A stretch of 64,000 nt of DNA from Planctomycetota bacterium. Lineage in GTDB: Bacteria > Planctomycetota > UBA1135 > GCA-002686595. The number at the start of each line of letters is the position of its first letter. The first letter of the stretch is position 1. Shown piece after piece: positions 26,784 to 35,745 of the stretch. The stretch lies in assembly GCA_020638875.1 (NCBI GenBank), contig JACKHS010000005.1, forward strand, positions 1-64,000, in the 5' to 3' direction. A program made the translations under genes and the position numbers. The notes under the pieces are model-generated. The model had not been told where the DNA came from. It ran no database searches and saw only the letters and a program-made list of their open reading frames with translations.

Positions 26784-29489
26784 ATGGCCCGCAGGGGCAC
26801 CTCGAAGAAGGGCAAGGGGAAGGCCCGCGGGAAGAAGGGACAGCCGACCAGTCTGGTGGGCCGTCTCCGCGACGTCGCCGCGGGGTTCCTCTTCGGCCGC
26901 CCGGTGGACGAGGGCACCTCGGAGCACCTCCAGGAGATCAAGGGCCTGGCCCTGATGGCGCTGTCGGCCTGGCTGCTCGTCGCGATGGTCAGCTTCTACG
27001 CGCCGTACGGCGACGTGGGCGCGGCCGGGCGCAACTGGGGCGGTCAGCTCGGCTTCTTCCTGGCCGACGGCGCGCTGCGCATCGCCGGCTGGGGCGCCTA
27101 CCTCGGCGCGGTGCTCGGCTTCGTGTGGGGCTTCATCATCCTCGCGCGCAAGGAGGTCGCCTGGCCGGCCATGCGCCTGTTCGGCGCGGTGTGCCTGGTG
27201 CTGTCGGCGAGCTTCATGCTGCAGCTCGGCTTCGGACCCGAGCAGGACCCGACCTCCGGCCTCGAGACTCCGGCGGACGCCTCGGCGACGCTGCCCTACG
27301 GCCCCGGCGGCTGGTTGGCCTTCGAGCTCGTCGAGCGCCACCTCGTGCCCAAGTTCGGCGTCGGCGGCCTGTGGATCCTGCTGTCGATGCTCGCGGTGGT
27401 GTCGTTCATGCTCGCCACCGAGATGGCCTTCTACCCGGCCATCGCCGCCGCCGGCGAGTGGCTCGAGGAGCGCCGCGCCGAGCGCGACGAGAGCGTCGCC
27501 GTGACCGTGATGCGCTGGTTGGGCGGCGTGTTCGTCGGCCTGTGGGACTTCCTGCGCGGCGCCGACCTCGTCGAGCCGCCCGCCGCCAAGGCCAAGGGCA
27601 AGGCGAAGGCCAAGAGCGCCAAGGCGAAGTCCAAGGCCAAGGCCAAGAAGCCCGGCAAGTCCAAGGCCGCCGTCAGCGACGACGAACCCGAGGAGGAGGA
27701 CGCCGAGGCCGACGACGAGGAGTGGGAGTGGGTCTACGAGGACGAGGCCGCGCTCGACGAAGGCGAGGAGTGGGAGTACGAGGACGGCGAGGAGCCCGAG
27801 GAGGAAGAGGGCGACGAAGAGGAGGAGTGGGAGTACGAGTACGAGGAGGAGCCCGAGGAGGAAGAAGAGGAGTGGGAGGAGGAGGACGCCGTCGAGCTCG
27901 AGCCGGTGAAGGCCGCGCCGAAGAAGCCGGTCAAGACCTCCAACGCGCTCGTCGGGTCGCAGCTCAAGTACGAGACCCCCTCGCCGCCCAAGGGCCCGTG
28001 GACCTTCCCGCCGCTCGACCTGCTCGAGGCGCCCGAGGCCGGGATCGGCGTCGAGGACGAGGTCCTGCAGCGCATGGCGACCAAGCTCGAGCACGCGCTC
28101 GGCAGCTTCCGCGTCGAGGCCGACGTGATCTCGGCGCAGGTGGGCCCGGCGGTGACGCTGTTCGAGCTCAACGTCGCCACCGGCACGCGCATGAACAAGG
28201 TCACCGCGCTGAGCCAGGAGATCGCGGCCGCGCTGCAGGCCAAGAGCGTGCGCGTCATCGCGCCCATCCCCGGCCGCTCGACCGTCGGCGTCGAGGTGCC
28301 GAACAAGACGCGGCGCATCGTGCGCCTGCGTGAGCTGATCAACAAGAAGGCCTACGACGCCAACCACGCCGCGCTGCCGCTCTTCCTCGGCATGGACGCG
28401 GAGGGCCGCCCGGTCGTCGAGAACCTGGCCAAGATGCCGCACCTGCTCATCGCCGGCACCACCGGCTCGGGCAAGTCCGTGTGCATCAACACCATCCTCA
28501 CCAGCCTGCTGCTGACGCGCTCGCCGCACGACGTGCGCATGATCCTGGTCGACCCGAAGATGGTCGAGCTGATGACCTACGCGAAGGTGCCGCACCTGAT
28601 GCTGCCGGTCGTCACCGATGCGCGCCAGGCGACGCAGGTGCTCGAGTGGCTGTGCGAGAAGATGGAGGGCCGCTACGAGCTGATGAAGGACGTCGGCGTG
28701 CGCAACATCAAGACCTTCAACTCGCTCGGCGAGGAGGAGATCAAGAAGCGCCTCGGCGACAACTTCAACGAGGACCGCACGCCGCGCCACCTGCCGTACA
28801 TCGTCGTCGTGATCGACGAGATGGCCGACCTGATGATGGTGTCGAAGAAGGAGGCCGAGGGCGCCATCGTGCGCCTGGCGCAGAAGGCGCGCGCCGTGGG
28901 CATCCACGTCATCGTCGCCACGCAGCGCCCGTCGACCGACGTCATCACGGGCGTGCTGAAGGGCAACCTGCCCACGCGCATCGCCTTCCGCGTCGCGAGC
29001 AAGATCGACAGCCGCGTGATCCTCGACCACAGCGGCGCCGAGAAGCTGCTCGGCGGCGGCGACATGCTCTACACGCCGCCCGGCTCGTCGCTCATCAACC
29101 GCGTGCAGGGCGCCTACCTCGAGGACGACGAGCTGCAGAAGATCGTCGACTTCGTCTGCCAGAACTCGGCGCCCAGCTTCGACCAGGAGCTCGTGCAGAC
29201 CGCGACGGGCACCGCGGGGCCCGGCGCCGGCCGCAAGAGCGGCCCCGACGACCCGCTCTGGCAGGAGGCCGTGCGCGTCGTGCTCGAGTCGAAGCGCGGC
29301 TCGGCCAGCTTGCTCCAACGCGCGCTCGCCATCGGCTACACGCGAGCCTCGCGCCTGATCGACCTGATGACCGAGGAGGGCATCCTCGGCGAGCACCGGG
29401 GCAGCAAGGTGCGCGAGATCCTGATCACCCTCGAGGACTGGGATGCGATGCACCCCGATCCGCTGAACTTGACTGCCGGCGATGAGTAA
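26784..29489 (+). CDS. ftsK: DNA translocase FtsK/SpoIIIE with long acidic linker
   Basis: Septal motor that pumps chromosome ends apart at division. Of 901 residues, 1-25 are Lys/Gly-rich and four transmembrane segments lie at about 55-215. A Lys/Ala tract (KAKSAKAKSKAKAKK) comes next, then an acidic EEWEYE-type block (~297-372). The alpha/beta motor has Walker A GTTGSGKSVCINTI (~557), MVELMTYAKVPHLMLPVVTD, the Walker B region YIVVVIDEMADLMM and ATQRPSTDVITG. The C-terminal gamma winged helix (LLQRALAIGYTRASRLIDLM) recognises KOPS. Its last 8 bases overlap the next gene. The charged linker replaces the Pro/Gln-rich linker of E. coli. Confidence 0.97.
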   Translation: MARRGTSKKGKGKARGKKGQPTSLVGRLRDVAAGFLFGRPVDEGTSEHLQEIKGLALMALSAWLLVAMVSFYAPYGDVGAAGRNWGGQLGFFLADGALRIAGWGAYLGAVLGFVWGFIILARKEVAWPAMRLFGAVCLVLSASFMLQLGFGPEQDPTSGLETPADASATLPYGPGGWLAFELVERHLVPKFGVGGLWILLSMLAVVSFMLATEMAFYPAIAAAGEWLEERRAERDESVAVTVMRWLGGVFVGLWDFLRGADLVEPPAAKAKGKAKAKSAKAKSKAKAKKPGKSKAAVSDDEPEEEDAEADDEEWEWVYEDEAALDEGEEWEYEDGEEPEEEEGDEEEEWEYEYEEEPEEEEEEWEEEDAVELEPVKAAPKKPVKTSNALVGSQLKYETPSPPKGPWTFPPLDLLEAPEAGIGVEDEVLQRMATKLEHALGSFRVEADVISAQVGPAVTLFELNVATGTRMNKVTALSQEIAAALQAKSVRVIAPIPGRSTVGVEVPNKTRRIVRLRELINKKAYDANHAALPLFLGMDAEGRPVVENLAKMPHLLIAGTTGSGKSVCINTILTSLLLTRSPHDVRMILVDPKMVELMTYAKVPHLMLPVVTDARQATQVLEWLCEKMEGRYELMKDVGVRNIKTFNSLGEEEIKKRLGDNFNEDRTPRHLPYIVVVIDEMADLMMVSKKEAEGAIVRLAQKARAVGIHVIVATQRPSTDVITGVLKGNLPTRIAFRVASKIDSRVILDHSGAEKLLGGGDMLYTPPGSSLINRVQGAYLEDDELQKIVDFVCQNSAPSFDQELVQTATGTAGPGAGRKSGPDDPLWQEAVRVVLESKRGSASLLQRALAIGYTRASRLIDLMTEEGILGEHRGSKVREILITLEDWDAMHPDPLNLTAGDE

Positions 29490-31527
29490 CAAGAAAGGCG
29501 ACAGCTCGGCGAGCGCCGACCTCCTCGGATTCCTGCTCTTCGGCGTCGGCGCGGTCACCTCCGTGGTGGTCGCGGGCGCGCTGATCTTCGGCTTGCCGGA
29601 GAAGGAGCCCGACGTCATGGGCCGCTTCGCGAAGGCCGTCATCGACTTCGGCGGCGCGGCGCCCTCGCTGCTGTTCGGCGTGGCGATGATGACGCTCGGC
29701 GCGCGCGTCTTCCTGAACGGCCCGATCGCGAGCCTGGCGCAGCACCTCTCGGGCGTGCTCGGCGTGTCGGTCGGTCTCGCGGTCCTGCTCGGCGCGTTCT
29801 CGCCGACGCTCGGCGGCGCGGTGGGGGACAACACCGGCGGCATGGTCGCGCGCAACCTGACGCTCGTGCCCGGCGTGCTCTTCGGCGCGGCGACGCTGGC
29901 GCTCGCCGTGTGGATGGCGTGGCTGCGCGACAGCGGCCTCGTGGGTTTGTCGCGGAATTCGTACCCGGCCCTGCGCGACGCCTCGGAGGAGCAAGCCGTC
30001 GGCGTCAGCGCCGCCGAGGCCGAGGCGCTCCTGCCCGACGAGGTCGAAGAGGAGGAGGAGCTCGCGGCCACGGCGCTCGACGCCACCGCCGCCTCGCTCG
30101 AGGAGCGCCCGGCCTGGGCGCTGCACAACGAGGCTCCCCACCCCTACCCCACGGACGTGCGTCGCGAAGGGCGGATCCCCGTCGGCGCGCGCCCGCTGGG
30201 CGAACCCGAGGAAGGCCACGCGCCGGACATCGATGACGCAGCCGAGGACGACGATCTCGAGTCGCATGGCACCCTGCACCGCTGGGCTCCCGCGCACCTG
30301 GCCGACGCCGGGGACGCCGCTGACGAGGATCTGGTTGCTGCCGCGTCCGACGCGGACGACCTCGAGGACGAGCTCGGCGAGCCGCGACCGCTCGACGTCC
30401 AGCCGACCGCCGCTCACGGGCCTGCGGACGAGCTGGACGAGCCCGAGCTGAGCGAGGCGGCGCCCGCCGCGGCCGCGCCGCGCGCGCTCGGCGCCCAGGT
30501 GGGCAGCCCCGAGGTCGAGGCCAAGCTCGGCCTGAAGATCATCCGCCCGAGCGCGATCGCGCCGCCGCGCCCGAGCTGGGAGGTCGACGACGAGGACGAG
30601 GACGTCCCCGTGGCCGCCGCGCTCGCGGCCGAGGCGGAGACCGAGGACGACGCCGCAGCCGCGGCCCCCGCGCCGGCCGCCGTCGCCGCGGACCCCGACG
30701 ACGCAGCCTCCCTCGAAGCCCTCGCCGCGCTCGACGACGAGGAGTGGGAAGAGGTCGAGGAGGAGGAGTGGGAGTTCGTCGAGGTCGACGAGGACGACCC
30801 CGAGGCCCTCGCCGAGGGCGAGGAGTGGGAGTACGTCGAGGTCGAGGTCGACGAGGACGAGGAGGAAGAGGAGGGCGTCCTCGAGGCCTCCGCGGCGGAG
30901 GACGAGGAGGACGAGGAGGACGAGCTCGCCGCCGAACTCGAGGACGACGAAGAGGACGAGGAGCTCGAGGAGGAGCTGGTCGACGAGCTCGCCGAGGACG
31001 AGGACGACGAAGACGCCGAGGAGGACGAGGACGAGCTCGTCGCCGAGGACGAGGCCTACGAGGAGGACGAAGAGCTCGACGAGGAGCTCGCCGCCGAACT
31101 CGAGGAGGACGAGGCGCCCGCGCTCGTCGCCGTGGTCGACGAGGAGGACCTCGAGCCCGCGCCGACCGCGGCCGCCGGCGAGCGCCAGATGGACCTCTTC
31201 GCCGAGCCCGAGGAGCTGGTCGCCGCGGCGGCCGAAGCGGAGACCGAGGCCGAGGCCGAGCTCGAGGACGAGCCCGTCGTCGTGCTCCAGCCGCAACCCG
31301 CGCTGCAGGCCTCCGACCTCGCGCGCCGCGCCGCCCACATGATCCTGGCCGAGGACCGCGTGGCCGTCTCCATGCTCCAGAAGGCCTTCTCCATGGACTT
31401 CAAGGCCTCCTGCCTCGTCCTCGACGAGCTGCAGGACCTGGGCCTGATCGGTCCCTACGTCGACGGTCGCAGCCGGGCTATACTCATGTCCCGCGAGGAG
31501 TGGCTCACGGCGGTCGGCGAGTCCTGA
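29482..31527 (+). CDS. FtsK-like membrane protein without motor: 4 TM, acidic linker, gamma-type winged helix
   Basis: The 681-aa protein starts at ATG 29482, overlapping ftsK by 8 bp. Residues ~10-155 hold four hydrophobic helices (LLGFLLFGVGAVTSVVVAGA; APSLLFGVAMMTLGARVF; LGVSVGLAVLLGAF; VPGVLFGAATLALAVWMAWL). About 400 residues of Glu/Asp/Ala-rich linker follow, including EEWEYVEVEVDEDEEEEE. The last ~65 residues (VAVSMLQKAFSMDFKASCLV, LDELQDLGLIGPYVDG) match the FtsK gamma pattern (S-x-LQR-x-x-x-I-x-Y-x-R-A-x-x-x-D-x-M-x-x-x-G-I-V-G-P). No Walker motif is present. It looks like an FtsK paralogue that lost its ATPase. Role in chromosome segregation is inferred. Confidence 0.75.
   Translation: MSNKKGDSSASADLLGFLLFGVGAVTSVVVAGALIFGLPEKEPDVMGRFAKAVIDFGGAAPSLLFGVAMMTLGARVFLNGPIASLAQHLSGVLGVSVGLAVLLGAFSPTLGGAVGDNTGGMVARNLTLVPGVLFGAATLALAVWMAWLRDSGLVGLSRNSYPALRDASEEQAVGVSAAEAEALLPDEVEEEEELAATALDATAASLEERPAWALHNEAPHPYPTDVRREGRIPVGARPLGEPEEGHAPDIDDAAEDDDLESHGTLHRWAPAHLADAGDAADEDLVAAASDADDLEDELGEPRPLDVQPTAAHGPADELDEPELSEAAPAAAAPRALGAQVGSPEVEAKLGLKIIRPSAIAPPRPSWEVDDEDEDVPVAAALAAEAETEDDAAAAAPAPAAVAADPDDAASLEALAALDDEEWEEVEEEEWEFVEVDEDDPEALAEGEEWEYVEVEVDEDEEEEEGVLEASAAEDEEDEEDELAAELEDDEEDEELEEELVDELAEDEDDEDAEEDEDELVAEDEAYEEDEELDEELAAELEEDEAPALVAVVDEEDLEPAPTAAAGERQMDLFAEPEELVAAAAEAETEAEAELEDEPVVVLQPQPALQASDLARRAAHMILAEDRVAVSMLQKAFSMDFKASCLVLDELQDLGLIGPYVDGRSRAILMSREEWLTAVGES
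31479..31484 (+). promoter_or_regulatory. possible -10 element for rimO, inside the upstream gene
   Basis: TATACT lies 89 nt before the rimO TTG, within the end of the FtsK-like gene. The -35 at the right spacing (TACGTC) is poor, so support is weak. Confidence 0.3.
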
Positions 31528-31572
31528 ACCCCACCGCGGGGCGGGCCGCCGGCGCGACATCGAGGCACCGAC

Positions 31573-32940
31573 TTGAGCGACCCCACCCTCGTCACCCTGG
31601 TCCACCTGGGCTGTGCCCGGAACCTGATCGACTCCGAGCTCATCCTGGGCCGCATGGCCGAGGAGGGGCTCGTGGTGACCGGCGACCCCGACGCCGCGGG
31701 CACGGTGGTCATCAACACCTGCTCGTTCATCGGGCCGGCGCAGCAGGAGTCCGAGCAGACCGTGCGCGACTGGCTCGCGCGCAAGCGCAGCGGAGCGCTG
31801 CGGCACGTGGTCGTCGCCGGCTGCCTGGTGCAGCGCTACCGCAAGGCGCTGCGCGAGCGCTTCCCCGACGTCGACCTGTTCGCGGAGATCTCGGACTACC
31901 GCGACCTGGCGCGCTCGATCCGCGGCCTGGCCGAGGGCAAGCGCGTACCGAGCTACCTCGAAGGTCCCGCGCAGCGTGAGCCCGAGCGCGAAGGCGCGCG
32001 CCTGCTGGCGACGCCGGGCTCGTACGCGTTCCTGCGCATCTCGCACGGCTGCGACCACCAGTGCAGCTTCTGCACGATCCCCTCGATCCGCGGCACGCAC
32101 CGCTCGAAGCCCGTCGAGGCGCTCGTCTCCGAGGCCGAGGAGCTGGTCGGCGCGGGCGCGAAGGAGCTGGTGCTCGTCGCCGAGGACTCCACCTGGTGGG
32201 GCCGCGACCTCGGCCTGCGCCTGCCGCACCTCGTCGAGCGCCTGGCCGACGTCGAGGGGCTGCACTGGCTGCGCCTGATGTACGCGTACCCGAACGACTT
32301 CCCGTGGGAGCTGACGACGCTCCTGCGCGAGCACCCGCGCGTCGCGACCTACCTCGACATGCCCGTGCAGCACGCGGCGACCGACGTGCTGCGCGCGATG
32401 CGCCGCGCCGGTAGCGGCGATCAGGTGCGACGCCTGCTCGACCGCCTGTTCGCGGAGGTGCCCGACCTGTCGCTGCGCACGACGCTGCTGCTCGGCTTCC
32501 CGGGCGAGACGGAGGCGCACGTCGACGAGGTGGTCGACCTGCTCGAGACGTACCGCCTCGGCCGCGTGGGCGCGTTCGTCTACTCGCCCGAGCCGGGCAC
32601 GCCCAGCTACGACCTCCCCGGCCGCGTGCCGGCCGAGGTCGCCGCCGAGCGCCACGCGCGCGTGCTCGCGGCACGCGACCGCGTGCTGCGCGCGGAGCAG
32701 GAGGCGCTGATCGGCCGCGAGGTCGAGCTGCTCGTCGACGAGCCGGCCGGCCCCGACGGCGCGTGCGTCGCGCACGGCGAGCGCGACGCGCCCGAGTCCG
32801 ACCTCGTCACCTGGCTGCACGACGCCGCGGCCGACTGGTGCCAGGCCTCGCCCGGCGAGGTCGTGCGGGCGCGCGTGACCGGCGTGGACGACGACCACAA
32901 CCCGCAGGCCACGCTGCTGCGCGAGGAGGCGCGCCCATGA
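31573..32940 (+). CDS. rimO: ribosomal protein S12 methylthiotransferase
   Basis: Radical-SAM enzyme that methylthiolates Asp of ribosomal protein S12. The 455-aa protein has three domains. The N-terminal UPF0004 part carries cluster cysteines (HLGCARN, NTCSF, AGCLVQR). The radical-SAM core carries CDHQCSFCTIP (Cys160, 164, 167), and a C-terminal TRAM domain ends the protein. MPVQHAATDVLRAMRR and GFPGETEAHVDE are typical of RimO/MiaB; IRGTHRSKPVE and AEDSTWWGRDLGL favour RimO. The start is TTG with GAGG 7 nt upstream. The stop overlaps pgsA (ATGA). rimO-pgsA is a frequent pairing. Confidence 0.95.
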   Translation: MSDPTLVTLVHLGCARNLIDSELILGRMAEEGLVVTGDPDAAGTVVINTCSFIGPAQQESEQTVRDWLARKRSGALRHVVVAGCLVQRYRKALRERFPDVDLFAEISDYRDLARSIRGLAEGKRVPSYLEGPAQREPEREGARLLATPGSYAFLRISHGCDHQCSFCTIPSIRGTHRSKPVEALVSEAEELVGAGAKELVLVAEDSTWWGRDLGLRLPHLVERLADVEGLHWLRLMYAYPNDFPWELTTLLREHPRVATYLDMPVQHAATDVLRAMRRAGSGDQVRRLLDRLFAEVPDLSLRTTLLLGFPGETEAHVDEVVDLLETYRLGRVGAFVYSPEPGTPSYDLPGRVPAEVAAERHARVLAARDRVLRAEQEALIGREVELLVDEPAGPDGACVAHGERDAPESDLVTWLHDAAADWCQASPGEVVRARVTGVDDDHNPQATLLREEARP

Positions 32941-33578
32941 GCGGCGGAGTCTTCGCGCACTGGCCGAACCGCATCACCGCGCTGCGCTTCGTCGGCGCGC
33001 TGCTGCTGTTCCTGCTCTACGCGCTGATGGGCGACCGCGGCCCCGCCGACACGCTGGCGCTGGCGGGCGTCGAGCTCGGCATGCGCACGGCGCTGCAGGT
33101 CGCGTTCTGGACCTTCGTGCTCGTCGCCGCGACCGACTTCCTCGACGGCTGGCTGGCGCGCCGCGGCGGCCAGGTGAGCGCCTTCGGCCGCATCGCCGAC
33201 CCCTTCGTGGACAAGGTGCTGATCCTGGGCGCGATGATCTTCCTGGTCGTGCTGCCCTGGTCGCGCGAGTACTTCCCGGCCTGGGTGGTCGTCGTGATCC
33301 TCGCGCGCGAGCTGCTCGTCACCGGCCTGCGCGGCTTCGTCGAGAGCCTGGGGCGCGAGTTCCCGGCCGACCGCTTCGGCAAGCTCAAGATGGTCGTGCA
33401 GTGCTGCGCCGTCGGCGGCGCGATGTTCGCGCCCGGCTACGCGTGGAGCGACGGCGCGCGCGAGGCGCTCGGCTGGCTCGTGCACGGGCTCGTGTGGCTG
33501 ACCGTGATCGCGACCGTCGGCTCGGGCGTCGGCTACGTGCGCAAGACGCAGCGCATCCTCGCGGAGGAGGGCGTGTGA
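32937..33578 (+). CDS. pgsA: CDP-diacylglycerol-glycerol-3-phosphate 3-phosphatidyltransferase
   Basis: Makes phosphatidylglycerol phosphate at the inner membrane. The 213-aa protein has several transmembrane helices and the full CDP-alcohol phosphotransferase signature in DFLDGWLARRGGQVSAFGRI followed by DPFVDK (DG-x2-AR-x8-G-x3-D-x3-D). N-terminal WPNRITALRFVGALLLF is also characteristic. ATG overlaps the rimO stop. Its own stop overlaps pgpA, whose product removes the phosphate it adds. Confidence 0.95.
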   Translation: MSGGVFAHWPNRITALRFVGALLLFLLYALMGDRGPADTLALAGVELGMRTALQVAFWTFVLVAATDFLDGWLARRGGQVSAFGRIADPFVDKVLILGAMIFLVVLPWSREYFPAWVVVVILARELLVTGLRGFVESLGREFPADRFGKLKMVVQCCAVGGAMFAPGYAWSDGAREALGWLVHGLVWLTVIATVGSGVGYVRKTQRILAEEGV

Positions 33579-34057
33579 GGCTCGTCAAGCTGGGGCTCGT
33601 CACCTGCGGCTTCCTGGGCCTCGCGCCCTTCGCGCCGGGCACCTTCGGCACGCTCGGCGGCGTGGCGATCGCGTGGGCGTTGCGCGGCACCGACGGCTTC
33701 CTCGTGTGGACGCTGCTCGTCGCCGCGGCGCTGTACGCGCTCGGGCGCGCGCTCGGACCCTGGGCCGAAGCCCACGCGGGCCGCAAGGACCCCGGCTTCT
33801 TCGTGCTCGACGAGGTCGTCGGCTACCTCGTCACCGTCGCGTGGCTCGAGGGGCCGAGCCTGCTCGCGCTGCTCACCGCGTTCTGCGCGTTCCGCCTGTT
33901 CGACATCCTCAAGCCGCCGCCGATCCGCCGGTTCGAGCGCGTCGGAGGCGGGGACGGCATCATGTTGGACGACGTGGTCGCCGGCGTGTACGGGCTCGTG
34001 CTCGTGATGCTGCCCGCGCGACTCCTGATCGACGCTCCCTGGAGCGTGGGGGCCTGA
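33575..34057 (+). CDS. pgpA: phosphatidylglycerophosphatase A
   Basis: Dephosphorylates phosphatidylglycerol phosphate to phosphatidylglycerol. The 160-aa protein has GLAPFAPGTFGTLGGV, the acidic catalytic motifs KDPGFFVLDEVVGY and RLFDILKPPPIRRFE, and GGDGIMLDDVVAGVYG. These are the standard PgpA blocks in the right order. The GTG at 33575 overlaps the pgsA stop and follows a GGAGGAGG site. pgsA and pgpA side by side complete PG synthesis. Confidence 0.95.
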   Translation: MRLVKLGLVTCGFLGLAPFAPGTFGTLGGVAIAWALRGTDGFLVWTLLVAAALYALGRALGPWAEAHAGRKDPGFFVLDEVVGYLVTVAWLEGPSLLALLTAFCAFRLFDILKPPPIRRFERVGGGDGIMLDDVVAGVYGLVLVMLPARLLIDAPWSVGA

Positions 34058-34060
34058 GCG

Positions 34061-35449
34061 ATGGCGAGAGCGCGACGACACCAGGAGCAGCGCCTGGGCG
34101 GCATGAACCTCAAGACGAAGTTCACGCTGCCGATGACCCTCGCGCTGCTGGTCGTGATGACGATCGCCGGCTTCCTGCTCGTGCGCACGGTCACGGCCGT
34201 CGCGCGCCAGGCGACCGAGGAGCGGCTGGTCGAGGCGGTCGAGCTGACGGCGAGCGTGCGCGCGCAGGGCAGCTACGAGCTCCGCGGCACGACCGGCATG
34301 CGCATCGGTCAGTCCTCGGTGACGAGCTACCCCGTGACCATCGAGGGCCCCGACGGCCACACGGAGGCGCGCGTGCTGCGCGCGGAGAAGTACGAGGGCG
34401 GCGACCTCGTCAACCTGCTCGTGCCCGACGACAGCGGCAAGGCCGACCGCGGCCTGCTGGGCTTCATCATCGGCATCATCGCGCTCGTGTTGCTCGTGGC
34501 CTTCGTCGTGTCGGTCGTGATCGCCGGCCAGGTGGCCGCCCCGATCGAGGGCCTCGTCGACGACGTGCGCGCGATCGCCGGCGGCAACCTCGCGCACCGC
34601 ACGCACGTGCGCGGCGCGCGCGAGGTGCAGCTGCTCGGCAAGACCATCGACCGCATGGCCGCGTCGCTGCGCGAGGCGCAGGACGCCGAGCTGGAGCTCA
34701 TGGCGCGCGAGCGCGAGCTGGCGGTCGCCGGCGAGGTGCGCGAGGCGCTGCTGCCCGAGAACGTGCCGCAGGTCGACGGCTACGAGCTGGGCGCCCTGCA
34801 GATCCCCGCGCCCGAGCCGGGCGGTGACTTCTACGACGTGATCGAGCGCGGCGACGGCAAGCTCGGCCTGCTGCAGTGCGAGGTCAGCGGGCGCGGCGTG
34901 CCGGGCGCGCTCGTCGCCGCGACCGCGCGCTCCTACCTGCGCGCCGTGCTCGCGGGCGGCGGCGACCCGAAGGAGGCGCTCTGCCGCGTCAACCGCTTCT
35001 TCGCGCCCGACGTGCGCCGCGGCATGTACGTGACCGCGATGTACGTCGAGCTCGACCCCGCGGCGCACGTCGCCGTCGTGGCGTGCGCCGGGCACAAGGT
35101 GCCGCTGCTGCGCTTCAGCGCCGCCGACAAGAGCCTGCGCAAGGTGCAGCCCGAGGGAATCGCGCTCGGCTTCGACAAGGGCCCGATCTTCGAGCGCACG
35201 CTCGAGACCGTGCGGCTCGAGCTCGGCGTCGGCGATCGCCTGGTGCTCTCCAACCAGGGGCCGCTGATGGTGCAGAACCCCCAGGGCGAGGAGCTCGGCG
35301 ACCAGGGCTTCTTCCGCGGCGTGCTCAAGCGCGCGACGTACGCGACGGAGGAGCTGCTCGAGAACCTCGACATCGCCTTCGAGACCTTCGCCGACGGCGA
35401 GGACTACCCCGCCGACATCTCGCTGCTCACCCTGCGCCGCACCCGCTGA
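34061..35449 (+). CDS. membrane PP2C-type phosphatase (RsbU/SpoIIE) with HAMP
   Basis: The 462-aa protein has transmembrane helix 1 (~25-45), an extracytoplasmic sensor of about 80 residues, helix 2 (LLGFIIGIIALVLLVAFVVS), a HAMP domain (GQVAAPIEGLVDDVRAIAGG), a short coiled coil and a C-terminal PPM phosphatase. Metal motif GGDFYDV is present. The second motif reads CEVSGRGVPGALVAA, with Glu where the family has Asp. The final motif reads ADISLLTL. Such proteins act on anti-anti-sigma factors in partner switching; no STAS or RsbW gene is nearby. An inner ATG at 34103 is an alternative start. Confidence 0.85.
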   Translation: MARARRHQEQRLGGMNLKTKFTLPMTLALLVVMTIAGFLLVRTVTAVARQATEERLVEAVELTASVRAQGSYELRGTTGMRIGQSSVTSYPVTIEGPDGHTEARVLRAEKYEGGDLVNLLVPDDSGKADRGLLGFIIGIIALVLLVAFVVSVVIAGQVAAPIEGLVDDVRAIAGGNLAHRTHVRGAREVQLLGKTIDRMAASLREAQDAELELMARERELAVAGEVREALLPENVPQVDGYELGALQIPAPEPGGDFYDVIERGDGKLGLLQCEVSGRGVPGALVAATARSYLRAVLAGGGDPKEALCRVNRFFAPDVRRGMYVTAMYVELDPAAHVAVVACAGHKVPLLRFSAADKSLRKVQPEGIALGFDKGPIFERTLETVRLELGVGDRLVLSNQGPLMVQNPQGEELGDQGFFRGVLKRATYATEELLENLDIAFETFADGEDYPADISLLTLRRTR

Positions 35450-35454
35450 CGCCC

Positions 35455-35739
35455 ATGCAGATCGCCGAGTTCCAGAAGCTGATCGAGGACATCTACTACC
35501 AGCGCGACGCCGCGCGCGGCCTCGCGGGCACGCACATGTGGTTCTGCGAGGAGGTCGGCGAGCTGACGCGCGCGTTGCGCCGGAACCAGCGCGAGGAGCT
35601 CGAGGGCGAGTTCGCCGACGTGCTCGCGTGGCTCTCGACGCTCGCGTCGATCGCCGGCATCGACCTGCAGGCCGCGGCCGCCAAGAAGTACGCCGAGGGC
35701 TGCCCGCGCTGCGCGGCGACACCCTGCGGCTGTCCCTGA
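35455..35739 (+). CDS. MazG-like nucleotide pyrophosphohydrolase
   Basis: The 94-aa protein is a short all-alpha MazG-type domain. The metal motif EEVGELTRAL and the second acidic helix GEFADVLAWLSTLA match the EExxE...ExxD pattern of enzymes that hydrolyse (d)NTPs to monophosphates. The C-terminus has a Cys cluster (CPRCAATPCGCP), possibly a small metal site. ATG 35455 is 5 bp after the upstream stop. Whether it is a house-cleaning dNTPase is inference. Confidence 0.87.
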   Translation: MQIAEFQKLIEDIYYQRDAARGLAGTHMWFCEEVGELTRALRRNQREELEGEFADVLAWLSTLASIAGIDLQAAAAKKYAEGCPRCAATPCGCP

Positions 35740-35745
35740 GCGACG

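Noticed and set aside
26574..30128. A 1184-codon minus-strand frame opposite coaB and ftsK
   Set aside because: Low-complexity Arg/His/Leu-rich shadow of ftsK; no motif was found.
29425..32898. A 1157-codon minus-strand frame opposite the FtsK-like gene and rimO
   Set aside because: Its repetitive Leu/Val stretch is simply the antisense of the acidic Glu/Asp linker.
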